Assembly (NCBI GenBank): GCA_030525455.1
Contig: JAUNER010000009.1
Span: forward strand, 8,506-72,505
Length of the DNA: 64,000 nucleotides
Source: Akkermansia sp.
GTDB lineage: Bacteria > Verrucomicrobiota > Verrucomicrobiia > Verrucomicrobiales > Akkermansiaceae
Direction of reading: 5' to 3'
The position numbers were made by a program, and so were the translations under genes. Under the pieces are notes generated by a model. That model made no database searches. It had not been told where the DNA came from and was given only the letters and a program-made list of their open reading frames with translations. Below, in pieces: positions 57,560-64,000 of the stretch (its first letter is position 1; each line of letters opens with the position of its first letter).

Positions 57560-57781
57560 ACTAGGGATGTATACCTCTTTCATCACTAGCATCTTGTCTC
57601 TATCTCTTGTCAACTTCGGTGAGGGGAAGGGATTGATTCAGCCCCGCCTCACGGCTCCTCACCCCCTTTCGGGGGCAACGCATTGCGTTTGTCCAAGCAG
57701 GCTTACAGTCGTCGCCCGCTTTCAAACCCACTGGTGGGTTCTCATCCCATCATCTTTACTAAATGCAATGGTTGAGGGCAT
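57560..57781. other. Intergenic region rich in hairpins
   Basis: Within this non-coding stretch are CCCCC-TTTC-GGGGG (57662-57675), the palindromic AACGCATTGCGTT, and AACCCACTGGTGGGTT (57726-57741). The last is followed by GGGTTCTCATCCCATCATC, which closely matches the T-arm and 3' end of the tRNA-Gly on the other strand. It may be a structured RNA or a tRNA-derived remnant. The frame at 57567-57803 does not look coding. Confidence 0.35.
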
Positions 57782-57783
57782 AA

Positions 57784-57812
57784 AAAAAACTCACTCGAAC
57801 TGAGTGAGTTTT
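57784..57812 (-). terminator. Terminator after tRNA-Gly, works on both strands
   Basis: AACTCACTC (57788-57796) pairs with GAGTGAGTT (57802-57810). On the minus strand it is followed by TTTTTTT and on the plus strand by TTTT. Confidence 0.85.
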
Positions 57813-57822
57813 AGGAAAGCTT

Positions 57823-57897
57823 TGGAGCGGATGATGGGATTCGAACCCACGACATCAACCTTGGCAAGGTTGCGCTCTACCCCTGAGCTACATCCGC
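57823..57897 (-). tRNA. tRNA-Gly (GCC)
   Basis: 75 nt with encoded CCA. Acceptor GCGGATG pairs with CATCCGC. The anticodon loop TTGCCAA gives GCC, reading GGC/GGT. It is transcribed from its own promoter at 57929-57956. Confidence 0.97.
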
Positions 57898-57928
57898 TTT
57901 GAACGATGGGGCAATAGTTGCTGAAAGG

Positions 57929-57956
57929 TTTATACTTGAATTTTCAGAAAAAGCAA
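57929..57956 (-). promoter_or_regulatory. Promoter of tRNA-Gly
   Basis: On the minus strand TTGCTT (57951-57956), 16 bases, TATAAA (57929-57934), about 32 bp before the tRNA. The -35 lies in GCTTGCTTTTTC. Confidence 0.7.
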
Positions 57957-58025
57957 GCATTATTTTCGATTTTTTTATATTTTTTATATTTTACCTCCCC
58001 CCCAGCGGCATCAAACAATTCCCAA

Positions 58026-58064
58026 ACAAAAAAAATAAGCAGCCCATTAAAATGAGCCGCTTAT
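58026..58064 (-). terminator. Terminator after tRNA-Val
   Basis: On the minus strand AAGCGGCTCATT pairs with AATGGGCTGCTT (a few G-U pairs) and is followed by ATTTTTTTT. Confidence 0.82.
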
Positions 58065-58076
58065 CACGAAAGGAGA

Positions 58077-58151
58077 TGGTACGCGGTATAGGATTTGAAC
58101 CTACGACCTCCACCATGTCAAGGTGTTGCTCTACCACTGAGCTAACCGCGC
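58077..58151 (-). tRNA. tRNA-Val (GAC)
   Basis: 75 nt with encoded CCA. Acceptor GCGCGGT pairs with ACCGCGT (one G-U). Anticodon loop TTGACAT gives GAC, reading GTC/GTT. Confidence 0.97.
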
Positions 58152-58169
58152 ACTTATGAATGCGGGGCG

Positions 58170-58198
58170 ATTATGCACATCGCCCCATGGTGAATCAA
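58170..58198 (-). promoter_or_regulatory. Promoter of tRNA-Val
   Basis: On the minus strand TTGATT (58193-58198), 17 bases, CATAAT (58170-58175), with TG two bases before the -10. It lies about 19 bp before the tRNA. Confidence 0.75.
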
Positions 58199-58222
58199 GC
58201 TTTTTTTAGGTCAAAATGCGGA

Positions 58223-59143
58223 CTAGTTATTATTTTCGACCAAAATGGCATCTTTTTCCTGTTGTGGGGCAGAGATAAGCTCATCTTGCTCTGTGACTTG
58301 ATTATCGAGAGACAAATCAGAAGCATAGACAAGCTCAGGAGTAGCAGTTGTCCCTTCAATACCTTCGCTCTGCTTTTGGGCATAATGTTCATTACGCAAA
58401 CGAGCAAGCTCCAGTTCATCGCTTACAAGCGGATTGCCACAAGCATTCGGGAATTTACCAAATAAACAACGAATAAAATCCACAAAAGCCCACACACTTA
58501 CTACAAAATAGCAAGCATAAATAGGGAGCAAAATCACCCCAATGCCGCTACTTATCAACAGCATTGGCACACCAACAAACATGATTAACTTAGAAAGGAC
58601 ATCAGAGCCGGAATCTGCAAGATCATCGTCTACAAAGAATAAAACAAACCCAAGCACTTTCTTTAAAACACGTTCACAGATAGTTACCAGCAAAGCGGCC
58701 AGACCAATACCAAGCATCCAATAGCCACTCTTTTTATGCCCCAAATATAAACGATGAATACCGAAATTCCCCCACACAGCACACAGAGAGCCACACACGT
58801 GTCTGGAACTGTAAGTACCATCATCATGAGCATATAAAGGGCGACCTTCAGCGTCGGTATACTCATGATTCTTTAGCTTTTTCAAATCCATCAACCACCA
58901 AGTACACGCAAAGATAACCCACGGAATAGTAAAAATCAAACCGACGACAGTAAATGAAGCAAGAATGGCTAAAATCCATATAATGAGGAACATGATAGAC
59001 TTAAATAATCCCCATCTGCCCACCAACTGACGGTGAGAACCTAAGAACCCACAAAACAAGCAGTCCCAATAAACATCTCGATAAGAATGAGGAGACACTT
59101 CCGGAGCACCAGCATTATTTGATACAGCAACTTCTGTTTCCAT
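58223..59143 (-). CDS. Membrane protein with two TM2-like segments
   Basis: About 306 residues from the ATG at 59143. Two TM2-like units appear: CLFCGFLGSHRQLVGRWGLFK near residue 30 and FGIHRLYLGHKKSGYWMLG near 130, each a Gly-rich turn with His-Arg before a helix. In all there are about six hydrophobic segments and a polar Glu/Gln-rich C-terminus. TM2 proteins are small in most bacteria; a duplicated, linked form is less common. Function unknown. The frame extends upstream through a poly-G tract (59228-59241 on the other strand); I reject that part. The promoter is probably at GCTTGCTTTC, near 59221-59229. Confidence 0.7.
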   Translation of the reverse strand: METEVAVSNNAGAPEVSPHSYRDVYWDCLFCGFLGSHRQLVGRWGLFKSIMFLIIWILAILASFTVVGLIFTIPWVIFACTWWLMDLKKLKNHEYTDAEGRPLYAHDDGTYSSRHVCGSLCAVWGNFGIHRLYLGHKKSGYWMLGIGLAALLVTICERVLKKVLGFVLFFVDDDLADSGSDVLSKLIMFVGVPMLLISSGIGVILLPIYACYFVVSVWAFVDFIRCLFGKFPNACGNPLVSDELELARLRNEHYAQKQSEGIEGTTATPELVYASDLSLDNQVTEQDELISAPQQEKDAILVENNN

Positions 59144-59302
59144 AATTGTTTTTTCAATATGAACACCTCTGGAACTATTCAGTCCCAAAGAACAGAGGAA
59201 AGATAGTATGACATTTTCAGAAAGCAAGCTTTTTTCCCCCCCCCCAAAAAAACTTTTCTCACCTATAATAGGACAAAATTTCATTCCAACGCAGCTCAAG
59301 CT

Positions 59303-60022
59303 ATGATAAAAATACAAAGAATGAAAACTTGGGCAGCATGGATAATACTATGGTGTTTCATCATCACCCAAACAGCTAAAGGAGATGCGGCGGCGGATGT
59401 CATTACTCGGTTCGCCGGGGATAAAGCACCATTTTCTTTAGCCCCTCTTCCCGGTAGCGGGAAACACGAATTTATTACCACAGTAAAAAATGGCACCCTC
59501 ATCATTCAAGCCAATAGTCCTGTAGCTCACTGCCGCGGATTTTACCATGCCACCAAGTATAACAAACGAGGTATCTGTAGCTGGAGCGGCAACCGTTTTG
59601 AAGCAGGTCTGTGGCCCAATGGTCAACAACTCCGAGGGGGCTCACCATTTGAATATCGCTACTATCTCAACGTCGTAAGCTTCGGCTACACAACCGTATT
59701 TTGGGATTGGACTCGTTGGGAAAAAGAAATTGATCGGATGGCACTTCACGGCATCAATATGCCCCTAGCTCTAACTGCCCAAGAAGCCATCATGGCACGA
59801 GTATACAACCGCCTAGGGCTTAATGCTGATGAAATAGCACGCTCATTTAGTGGACCTGCTCATTTACCCTGGCTACGTATGGGAAATATCAGCGGCATTG
59901 ATGCACCTCACCTGCACCGGACTCTCGCACCGCACTACACCAACTTCTACACCTTATCAATCAACCATTCCATCATACTAGAAAGATTAACTAGCATTAC
60001 ATCGTATTCTTTACCAAAGTAG
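59303..60022 (+). pseudogene. Truncated alpha-N-acetylglucosaminidase (NAGLU family)
   Basis: A signal peptide (to about residue 27) and the small N-terminal domain lead into the family's first barrel part: YYLNVVSFGYTTVFWDWTRWEKEID, MALHGINMPLALTAQEAI, VYNRLGLNADEI, FSGPAHLPWLRMGN. After this match, at about residue 200, sequence identity ends and a stop comes at 239, while full enzymes have 700 or more residues and both catalytic Glu lie in the lost part. So it is a remnant, or a rearranged short gene. The family removes terminal GlcNAc from glycans, which suits a host-associated lifestyle. Confidence 0.8.
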
Positions 60023-60032
60023 CACAAACACC

Positions 60033-60473
60033 ATGACAAACACACCAAACAAAGAAGTCCCGGCCTGCATCCGTGCACGAAAAAAATTTATTTACTACTT
60101 TCTTGGGATATGCACCTTACTATCGCTATATGGATTTAGCGAAGCCGCCACTCGATATTACGGAGAATGCATCATTTGGGTTGCTGCCATGGGGGTATAT
60201 ACCACCTTTCTAACAGTATTATTTGGGCTATTACTTATACCGGCACGAACAAAAAGAGGCAGTCTTCTCCAGCTTCTCGGGCTGGTTTTTCCCTTTGTAT
60301 TTACCCTTGCCGCTTGTTATTTTTGCTGGGAAACACCAAGCCACGGCAGCGAGCTCGCCTACCTCATGATGATAGGGTGGATATGTATCATCGGCGTACT
60401 TTACGTTTACCTACCCTGCTACATCATCCATAAAATTTGGTGCTACTTTGATGCGAAAAGCGAGAAAAAATAA
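60033..60473 (+). CDS. Membrane protein with four helices, unknown function
   Basis: 146 residues with hydrophobic segments near 19-36, 47-68, 78-98 and 107-135 and a basic C-terminus. It starts 10 bp after the NAGLU remnant and is probably cotranscribed with it. No family recognised. Confidence 0.6.
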   Translation: MTNTPNKEVPACIRARKKFIYYFLGICTLLSLYGFSEAATRYYGECIIWVAAMGVYTTFLTVLFGLLLIPARTKRGSLLQLLGLVFPFVFTLAACYFCWETPSHGSELAYLMMIGWICIIGVLYVYLPCYIIHKIWCYFDAKSEKK

Positions 60474-60501
60474 GCTATTTCTTTCACATTCACCACAGGC
60501 A

Positions 60502-60903
60502 TTAATGCTGATATCCCTCCATTAAAAACAACTGGCTATTTACACGACGAGCGTCGCCACCGCCAGCCGGAGTAAACCAAATTTCCCAAACCGAGCCATA
60601 ATATTCTCCCATATTCCCGCTATACACCATATTACTATTATCACTACAAATCACACGGCAAACATCTCCTAGCTTTTTCTCATCACGCCAATAATTGGTA
60701 AAAAAAAGCTTCTTCTCAGTGCTGTACTCATGTGCACGAACCTCAAAAGTTCCAGCTTCAAAATCCTTAGGAATAACAATCACCGTATCATCCGTCACTC
60801 TACACGCAGGATGAAATAGCTCAAAGTCCTTGGCTCGATAATTATTCCATTCAAATCGAGACCCCCACAATGTCTCCAATAATAGCCCCAAACATAAGTT
60901 CAT
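60502..60903 (-). CDS. Small exported protein, unknown function
   Basis: About 134 residues from the ATG at 60903 (start LCLGLLLETLWGSRFEWN, a weak signal peptide). The body is beta-rich with a central segment GTFEVRAHEYSTEKKLFF and a Gly-rich TPAGGGDARRV turn. It has several Cys but no clear lipobox. Upstream codons to 60999 are open but lie over the neighbouring promoter area. No family recognised. Confidence 0.5.
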   Translation of the reverse strand: MNLCLGLLLETLWGSRFEWNNYRAKDFELFHPACRVTDDTVIVIPKDFEAGTFEVRAHEYSTEKKLFFTNYWRDEKKLGDVCRVICSDNSNMVYSGNMGEYYGSVWEIWFTPAGGGDARRVNSQLFLMEGYQH

Positions 60904-61015
60904 TTTCAATATATAGCAATCACTCTTAAGTTCAAGAAAAATCCCTCTCATTCCATTTCCAGCGACAATAACATAAAAAGTTTGCATTCCTACATCCATG
61001 TTCTAGAATAATACA

Positions 61016-61492
61016 ATGCCAAATCGCAGAAAAAAGCCCTACTCCATTTCTGAATGGATATTTGCCATTATCTTTACCTTAATAGGCATAGGTGCTTTCA
61101 TCATGGGGGAGATTCTTTTTCATGATAGAATCAACCTAGAAAACAATGGGCATTCTACAAAAGCCACCATTATCGACATAGAAGCCAGCACCTTTACCTC
61201 CTCCGGTGGGCATAGACGCGTGCGACGGACAACCACTCATTACAGTCCCGTCGTTCGCTTCACAGATGATAAGGGGATTTCTCGCATAGGGAAAAGCAAA
61301 GTCGCCTCTCTCGAATACAAAAACCTAGAAAAAGGCAGTACCGTCACCATCACTTACCTCCCCGATAACCCTACAGAAATTATTCTTGCCGGTGACTCCA
61401 CCGGCAAAAGTGCCCCCATTGTATTCATGGCAGCAGGCGGACTATTCTGTGCTATGGGAGGATTTCTTATCTACAAAGGAGTCAAAAAATAA
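61016..61492 (+). CDS. DUF3592 membrane protein
   Basis: 158 residues with one N-terminal helix (about 13-33), a periplasmic beta domain (ATIIDIEAS, THYSPVVRFTDDKG, VTITYLPDNPTEI) and a C-terminal helix (about 134-153). This plan and the YSPVVRFTDD and YLPDNP segments fit DUF3592, a family of unknown function. Translated on its own strand, 83 bp before def. Confidence 0.75.
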   Translation: MPNRRKKPYSISEWIFAIIFTLIGIGAFIMGEILFHDRINLENNGHSTKATIIDIEASTFTSSGGHRRVRRTTTHYSPVVRFTDDKGISRIGKSKVASLEYKNLEKGSTVTITYLPDNPTEIILAGDSTGKSAPIVFMAAGGLFCAMGGFLIYKGVKK

Positions 61493-61574
61493 TCTCGATT
61501 TTCAACTTAACTTTTAATGAACAATCCGAGTCTCACTCATATCTAAACCATATAACTCACTCAACCAACGCTTT

Positions 61575-62222
61575 ATGATACTCAACATCTTACAATATGG
61601 TTCACCTCAATTGCGAGAAAAGAGCGTACCAGTAGTCCATATCACCAACGATATACTGAAATTACTGGCGGATATGGAAGAAACCCTTGCCCAAGGTGGC
61701 ATAGGACTAGCCGCCCCTCAAGTGGGCGAAAACATTCAGCTCGTTACCATCAATATCTCACCCAATGAACCAACCACCACATGGCTGGAAGTCGATGGCG
61801 AACCCACGAGCCTCGAAAAAATCATGCCGCTTAACTTCGTCAACCCGGTACTTCACCCATTTGGCAAAAAAATTCCCTACAAAGAGGGCTGCCTAAGCAT
61901 TCCCAAAGTTTATGCCACCATCATGCGACGCTCCTGCGTAAAAGCCGAACTCACCCTCATGAACGGCAGACGCATTAAACTTACCTGCAATGGACTACTG
62001 GCCAGATGCCTACAACACGAAGTAGACCATCTGAACGGCGGTCTCTTTACCGATTTAGTATCTGAAACCGAGCACGATAAACTCATCAAACGGCTCCGCC
62101 ACATTCATCCCAATGCCTTTGAAGAAGACGACGACAGCTATGCTCGCCGCATGAAAGAAGAACGACGAAAAGCCGCCCAAATGCAACAAGCCACCGAGGG
62201 GGAACACCCCTCTAGCGTCTAA
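61575..62222 (+). CDS. def: Peptide deformylase
   Basis: A 215-residue metalloenzyme that removes the formyl group from new proteins. The three motifs are GIGLAAPQVG, EGCLSIP (Cys ligand) and QHEVDHLNG (two His ligands and the Glu). A basic, helical C-terminal tail of about 35 residues is longer than in E. coli. Its 3' end overlaps the convergent gene at 62212 by 11 bp. fmt does not lie beside it. Confidence 0.97.
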   Translation: MILNILQYGSPQLREKSVPVVHITNDILKLLADMEETLAQGGIGLAAPQVGENIQLVTINISPNEPTTTWLEVDGEPTSLEKIMPLNFVNPVLHPFGKKIPYKEGCLSIPKVYATIMRRSCVKAELTLMNGRRIKLTCNGLLARCLQHEVDHLNGGLFTDLVSETEHDKLIKRLRHIHPNAFEEDDDSYARRMKEERRKAAQMQQATEGEHPSSV

Positions 62223-63105
62223 ACATACCGCTATTACCCGGTTTCAAATAACTCGATGGCGAAATCGGTCTACTAGGTGCAGGTCTAGGTGGTGCTGGCT
62301 TAGGACGAATAACTTGCACGGGTCGCACCGGCACAGGTCTAGGTTGAATAACAACAGGTGGCGGCGGTGGAATAATCCATGGACGATTCACATCCGTGAT
62401 AATGATTCGCTCCGTTTTTTTCTCTTGCTCTGCTTGAACAACCTCTCCTTTTAATTGAGCCACTTGTTGCTTCAATGCCGCAATCTGCTCTGCCGAGCTT
62501 TTTGAGAGTTTTTTGTAATTTTCATCCAAATCAGTCCAGTATTTTTCGCTTTCCTGGCGTTGTTTTTTTAATGCCTCTACTTTAGGAGCATAATCTTTGA
62601 GACGCTCCCGAAAAATCTGAGCATCATGCCTCAGCCCCACACGCTCTGCTTCTCTCATATTCCAATGCAAAGCCATAAATTCCGACTCGACAGACGAAAT
62701 TTCGCCAAGATTCATACACATCAGCTCCACATCGCGACCACTCAAATATCGTGGTTGTTTTTCAGCTTCTGATAGAGAATCTCTAAGTTTTTTGGCACGT
62801 TCTTCAGCCGCTTGTTCGGCGGCTTTGGCTTTTTGACGTCTTGCTTCTTCCTTTGCTAATTTATTTTGGAGACGTTTTTCCACATCAGCCGGAGTCATTC
62901 CATAACGCAACTGCAACTCATCCGTTAATTCCATATAGCCAACACGCGTTACCCCCTCTGCATACTGCACACTCACAGAATCATCTGTATGCGACACAAC
63001 TTCAGCATCTTTTAGCACTCTGCCATCTCGCAATATAATATCCTCAGCACTTGCTATAAACAAACTACTTAACAGGAATAATAAGCAATATTGTGAACCT
63101 TTCAT
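62212..63105 (-). CDS. Exported coiled-coil protein with a Pro-rich tail
   Basis: 297 residues. A signal peptide ends near IASAED. A small beta unit follows (LRDGRVLKDAEVVSHTDDSV), then a long coiled coil rich in Glu, Lys and Ala (about 80-230), and a Pro/Arg-rich tail (IIPPPPPVVIQPRPVPVRP). The first part is like proteins that carry a short SH3-like or DUF-type N-terminal repeat before coiled coils in Verrucomicrobia. No function is known. It overlaps def by 11 bp in convergent orientation. Confidence 0.7.
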   Translation of the reverse strand: MKGSQYCLLFLLSSLFIASAEDIILRDGRVLKDAEVVSHTDDSVSVQYAEGVTRVGYMELTDELQLRYGMTPADVEKRLQNKLAKEEARRQKAKAAEQAAEERAKKLRDSLSEAEKQPRYLSGRDVELMCMNLGEISSVESEFMALHWNMREAERVGLRHDAQIFRERLKDYAPKVEALKKQRQESEKYWTDLDENYKKLSKSSAEQIAALKQQVAQLKGEVVQAEQEKKTERIIITDVNRPWIIPPPPPVVIQPRPVPVRPVQVIRPKPAPPRPAPSRPISPSSYLKPGNSGMFRR

Positions 63106-63230
63106 ACAATCTCAATGAATCATTAGACAACTTGAGAGCGATTTTATTCAAATTTTGCAATAAGACCAGTTCTTAATTCTCGCCAAAGCCTATTATTTTA
63201 GCTAGAATACAAGCTAACGATATTGCAAAC

Positions 63231-64000
63231 ATGAGTTTATCTTCTACAATTTGGAATCAACTGCCCTCGCTCCCGGATGCAGAGGGCTTCGCCGGTATGT
63301 TTGCCGGCACTCACAATCAAACTCTCATTTGTGCAGGTGGCACAAATTTCCCTGAAAAACCAATGCTTGAAGGTGGTCCAAAAACCTGGACAGATAAAAT
63401 TTTCACACTCACCCCGGAGGCTACCGCTTGGAAAGAAGCAGGGAGCCTGCCCACTCCCTACGCCTATGGGGCATCTGTTAGCATTAATGCAGGTGTACTT
63501 CTCATTGGTGGTTGCGACAAAGAAGCCCATCGTTCAGATGTTTACCTCATATCTACCAAAAACGACAGTATTGAGGTTCAAACCATTGCACCACTTCCCA
63601 TCGCTCTGGCATACACCGCCGCAAGTGTACTAAATAACAAAGTTTACCTACTGGGCGGATGCGAAAAGCCAGGAGAACAAGAATGCACCAACCGCATGTT
63701 TGTACTGGACTGTGATGATTTAGAAAAAGGCTGGAAAGAACTCGCCCCCATGCCGGCCAGAGCCCGCTTCCTTCACCAAATGGCAACGGTTGGCGATAGC
63801 ATCTACGTTTTGGGTGGGCTGGGATTACAAGAACAAGATGGCAAAATGGTTCGCGAACTCCTCACCGAAACCTGGGCATTCTCACCGGAAAATGGCTGGA
63901 GTCAGCTCCCGGATATGCCCTACGCTGTCGCCGCAGCACCCACACCCGCACCTGTTGACAATCAGGGAAATATCTACATTCTTGGTGGAGATGATGGCTC
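63231..64000 (+). CDS. Kelch-repeat N-acetylneuraminate epimerase-like protein, partial
   Basis: The frame from the ATG at 63231 stays open to the end of the window (about 256 codons). Kelch-type repeats are visible: CAGGTNFPEKPM, LLIGGCDKEAHRSDVYL, VYLLGGCEK, IYVLGGLG and IYILGGDDG. The first part, with PMLEGGPKTWTDKI and YAYGASVS, matches the cyclically permuted mutarotase/NanM group, which interconverts anomers of sialic acid. There is no signal peptide. With the NAGLU remnant 3 kb away it fits use of host glycans. The 3' end is outside the window. Confidence 0.8.
   Translation, partial: MSLSSTIWNQLPSLPDAEGFAGMFAGTHNQTLICAGGTNFPEKPMLEGGPKTWTDKIFTLTPEATAWKEAGSLPTPYAYGASVSINAGVLLIGGCDKEAHRSDVYLISTKNDSIEVQTIAPLPIALAYTAASVLNNKVYLLGGCEKPGEQECTNRMFVLDCDDLEKGWKELAPMPARARFLHQMATVGDSIYVLGGLGLQEQDGKMVRELLTETWAFSPENGWSQLPDMPYAVAAAPTPAPVDNQGNIYILGGDDG

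Noticed and set aside
57899-58159. Plus-strand open frame ending in GIGFEPTTSTMSR...
   Set aside because: It is the reverse strand of the tRNA-Val gene, a common false gene.

Overview
The window reads as one chromosomal segment of a moderately AT-rich bacterium, most likely a host-associated member of the Verrucomicrobiota. The placement is an inference. It rests on a protein of a small conserved family that I know from Verrucomicrobia and Planctomycetes (39267-39662), a pair of bactofilins, tetratricopeptide and ankyrin proteins of the kind common in that phylum, and a glycan-degrading gene remnant plus a NanM-like Kelch protein that suggest life on host glycans. Nearly all start codons lack a Shine-Dalgarno sequence.

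The left end (1-1044) is the end of a type II CRISPR locus. It has 14 copies of a 36-bp repeat with about 30-bp spacers and, just outside the array, a previously unannotated tracrRNA gene with its own promoter, anti-repeat, stem-loops and terminator. The anti-repeat shows that the array is transcribed leftward, and each repeat then carries its own promoter-like sequence, as in type II-C systems. No cas gene is inside the window.

1.3-17.4 kb is core metabolism: pdxA, rpsF, hisB-hisH, a tandem tRNA-Lys pair plus tRNA-Thr, an SGNH hydrolase, trxB, a serine dehydratase, asd-ispA-nadC-pdxH and a sugar-phosphate mutarotase. Then, on the minus strand, come a HAD phosphatase, an LptF/G permease, a secreted protein with a caspase-like His/Cys pattern, trmD, and prfB with an intact programmed +1 frameshift. 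17.5-30.2 kb holds rsfS-ftsH, mscL, an alkaline phosphatase, a SurA-like chaperone, a SanA-like protein, a DUF4105 protein and pheS-pheT. 30.2-32.7 kb is an AT-rich island with two unknown membrane proteins and a decayed IS982-type transposase.

32.7-52 kb carries a short UvrA-family protein, two bactofilins (one with a zinc ribbon), a flavoprotein, agmatine deiminase, two tetratricopeptide proteins, metH, a flavin reductase, mdh, psd, aroA and a small ankyrin protein. 52.6-57.3 kb is a single AT-rich gene for a 1582-residue ankyrin-repeat lipoprotein. The right end has tRNA-Gly, tRNA-Val, a protein with two TM2-like segments, a truncated alpha-N-acetylglucosaminidase, small membrane proteins, def, a coiled-coil exported protein and the start of a NanM-like protein cut by the window edge.

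Several intrinsic terminators sit directly on, or within a few bases of, the next start codon, and many promoters share a GCTTGC-type -35 region. These are genome-wide habits worth checking.
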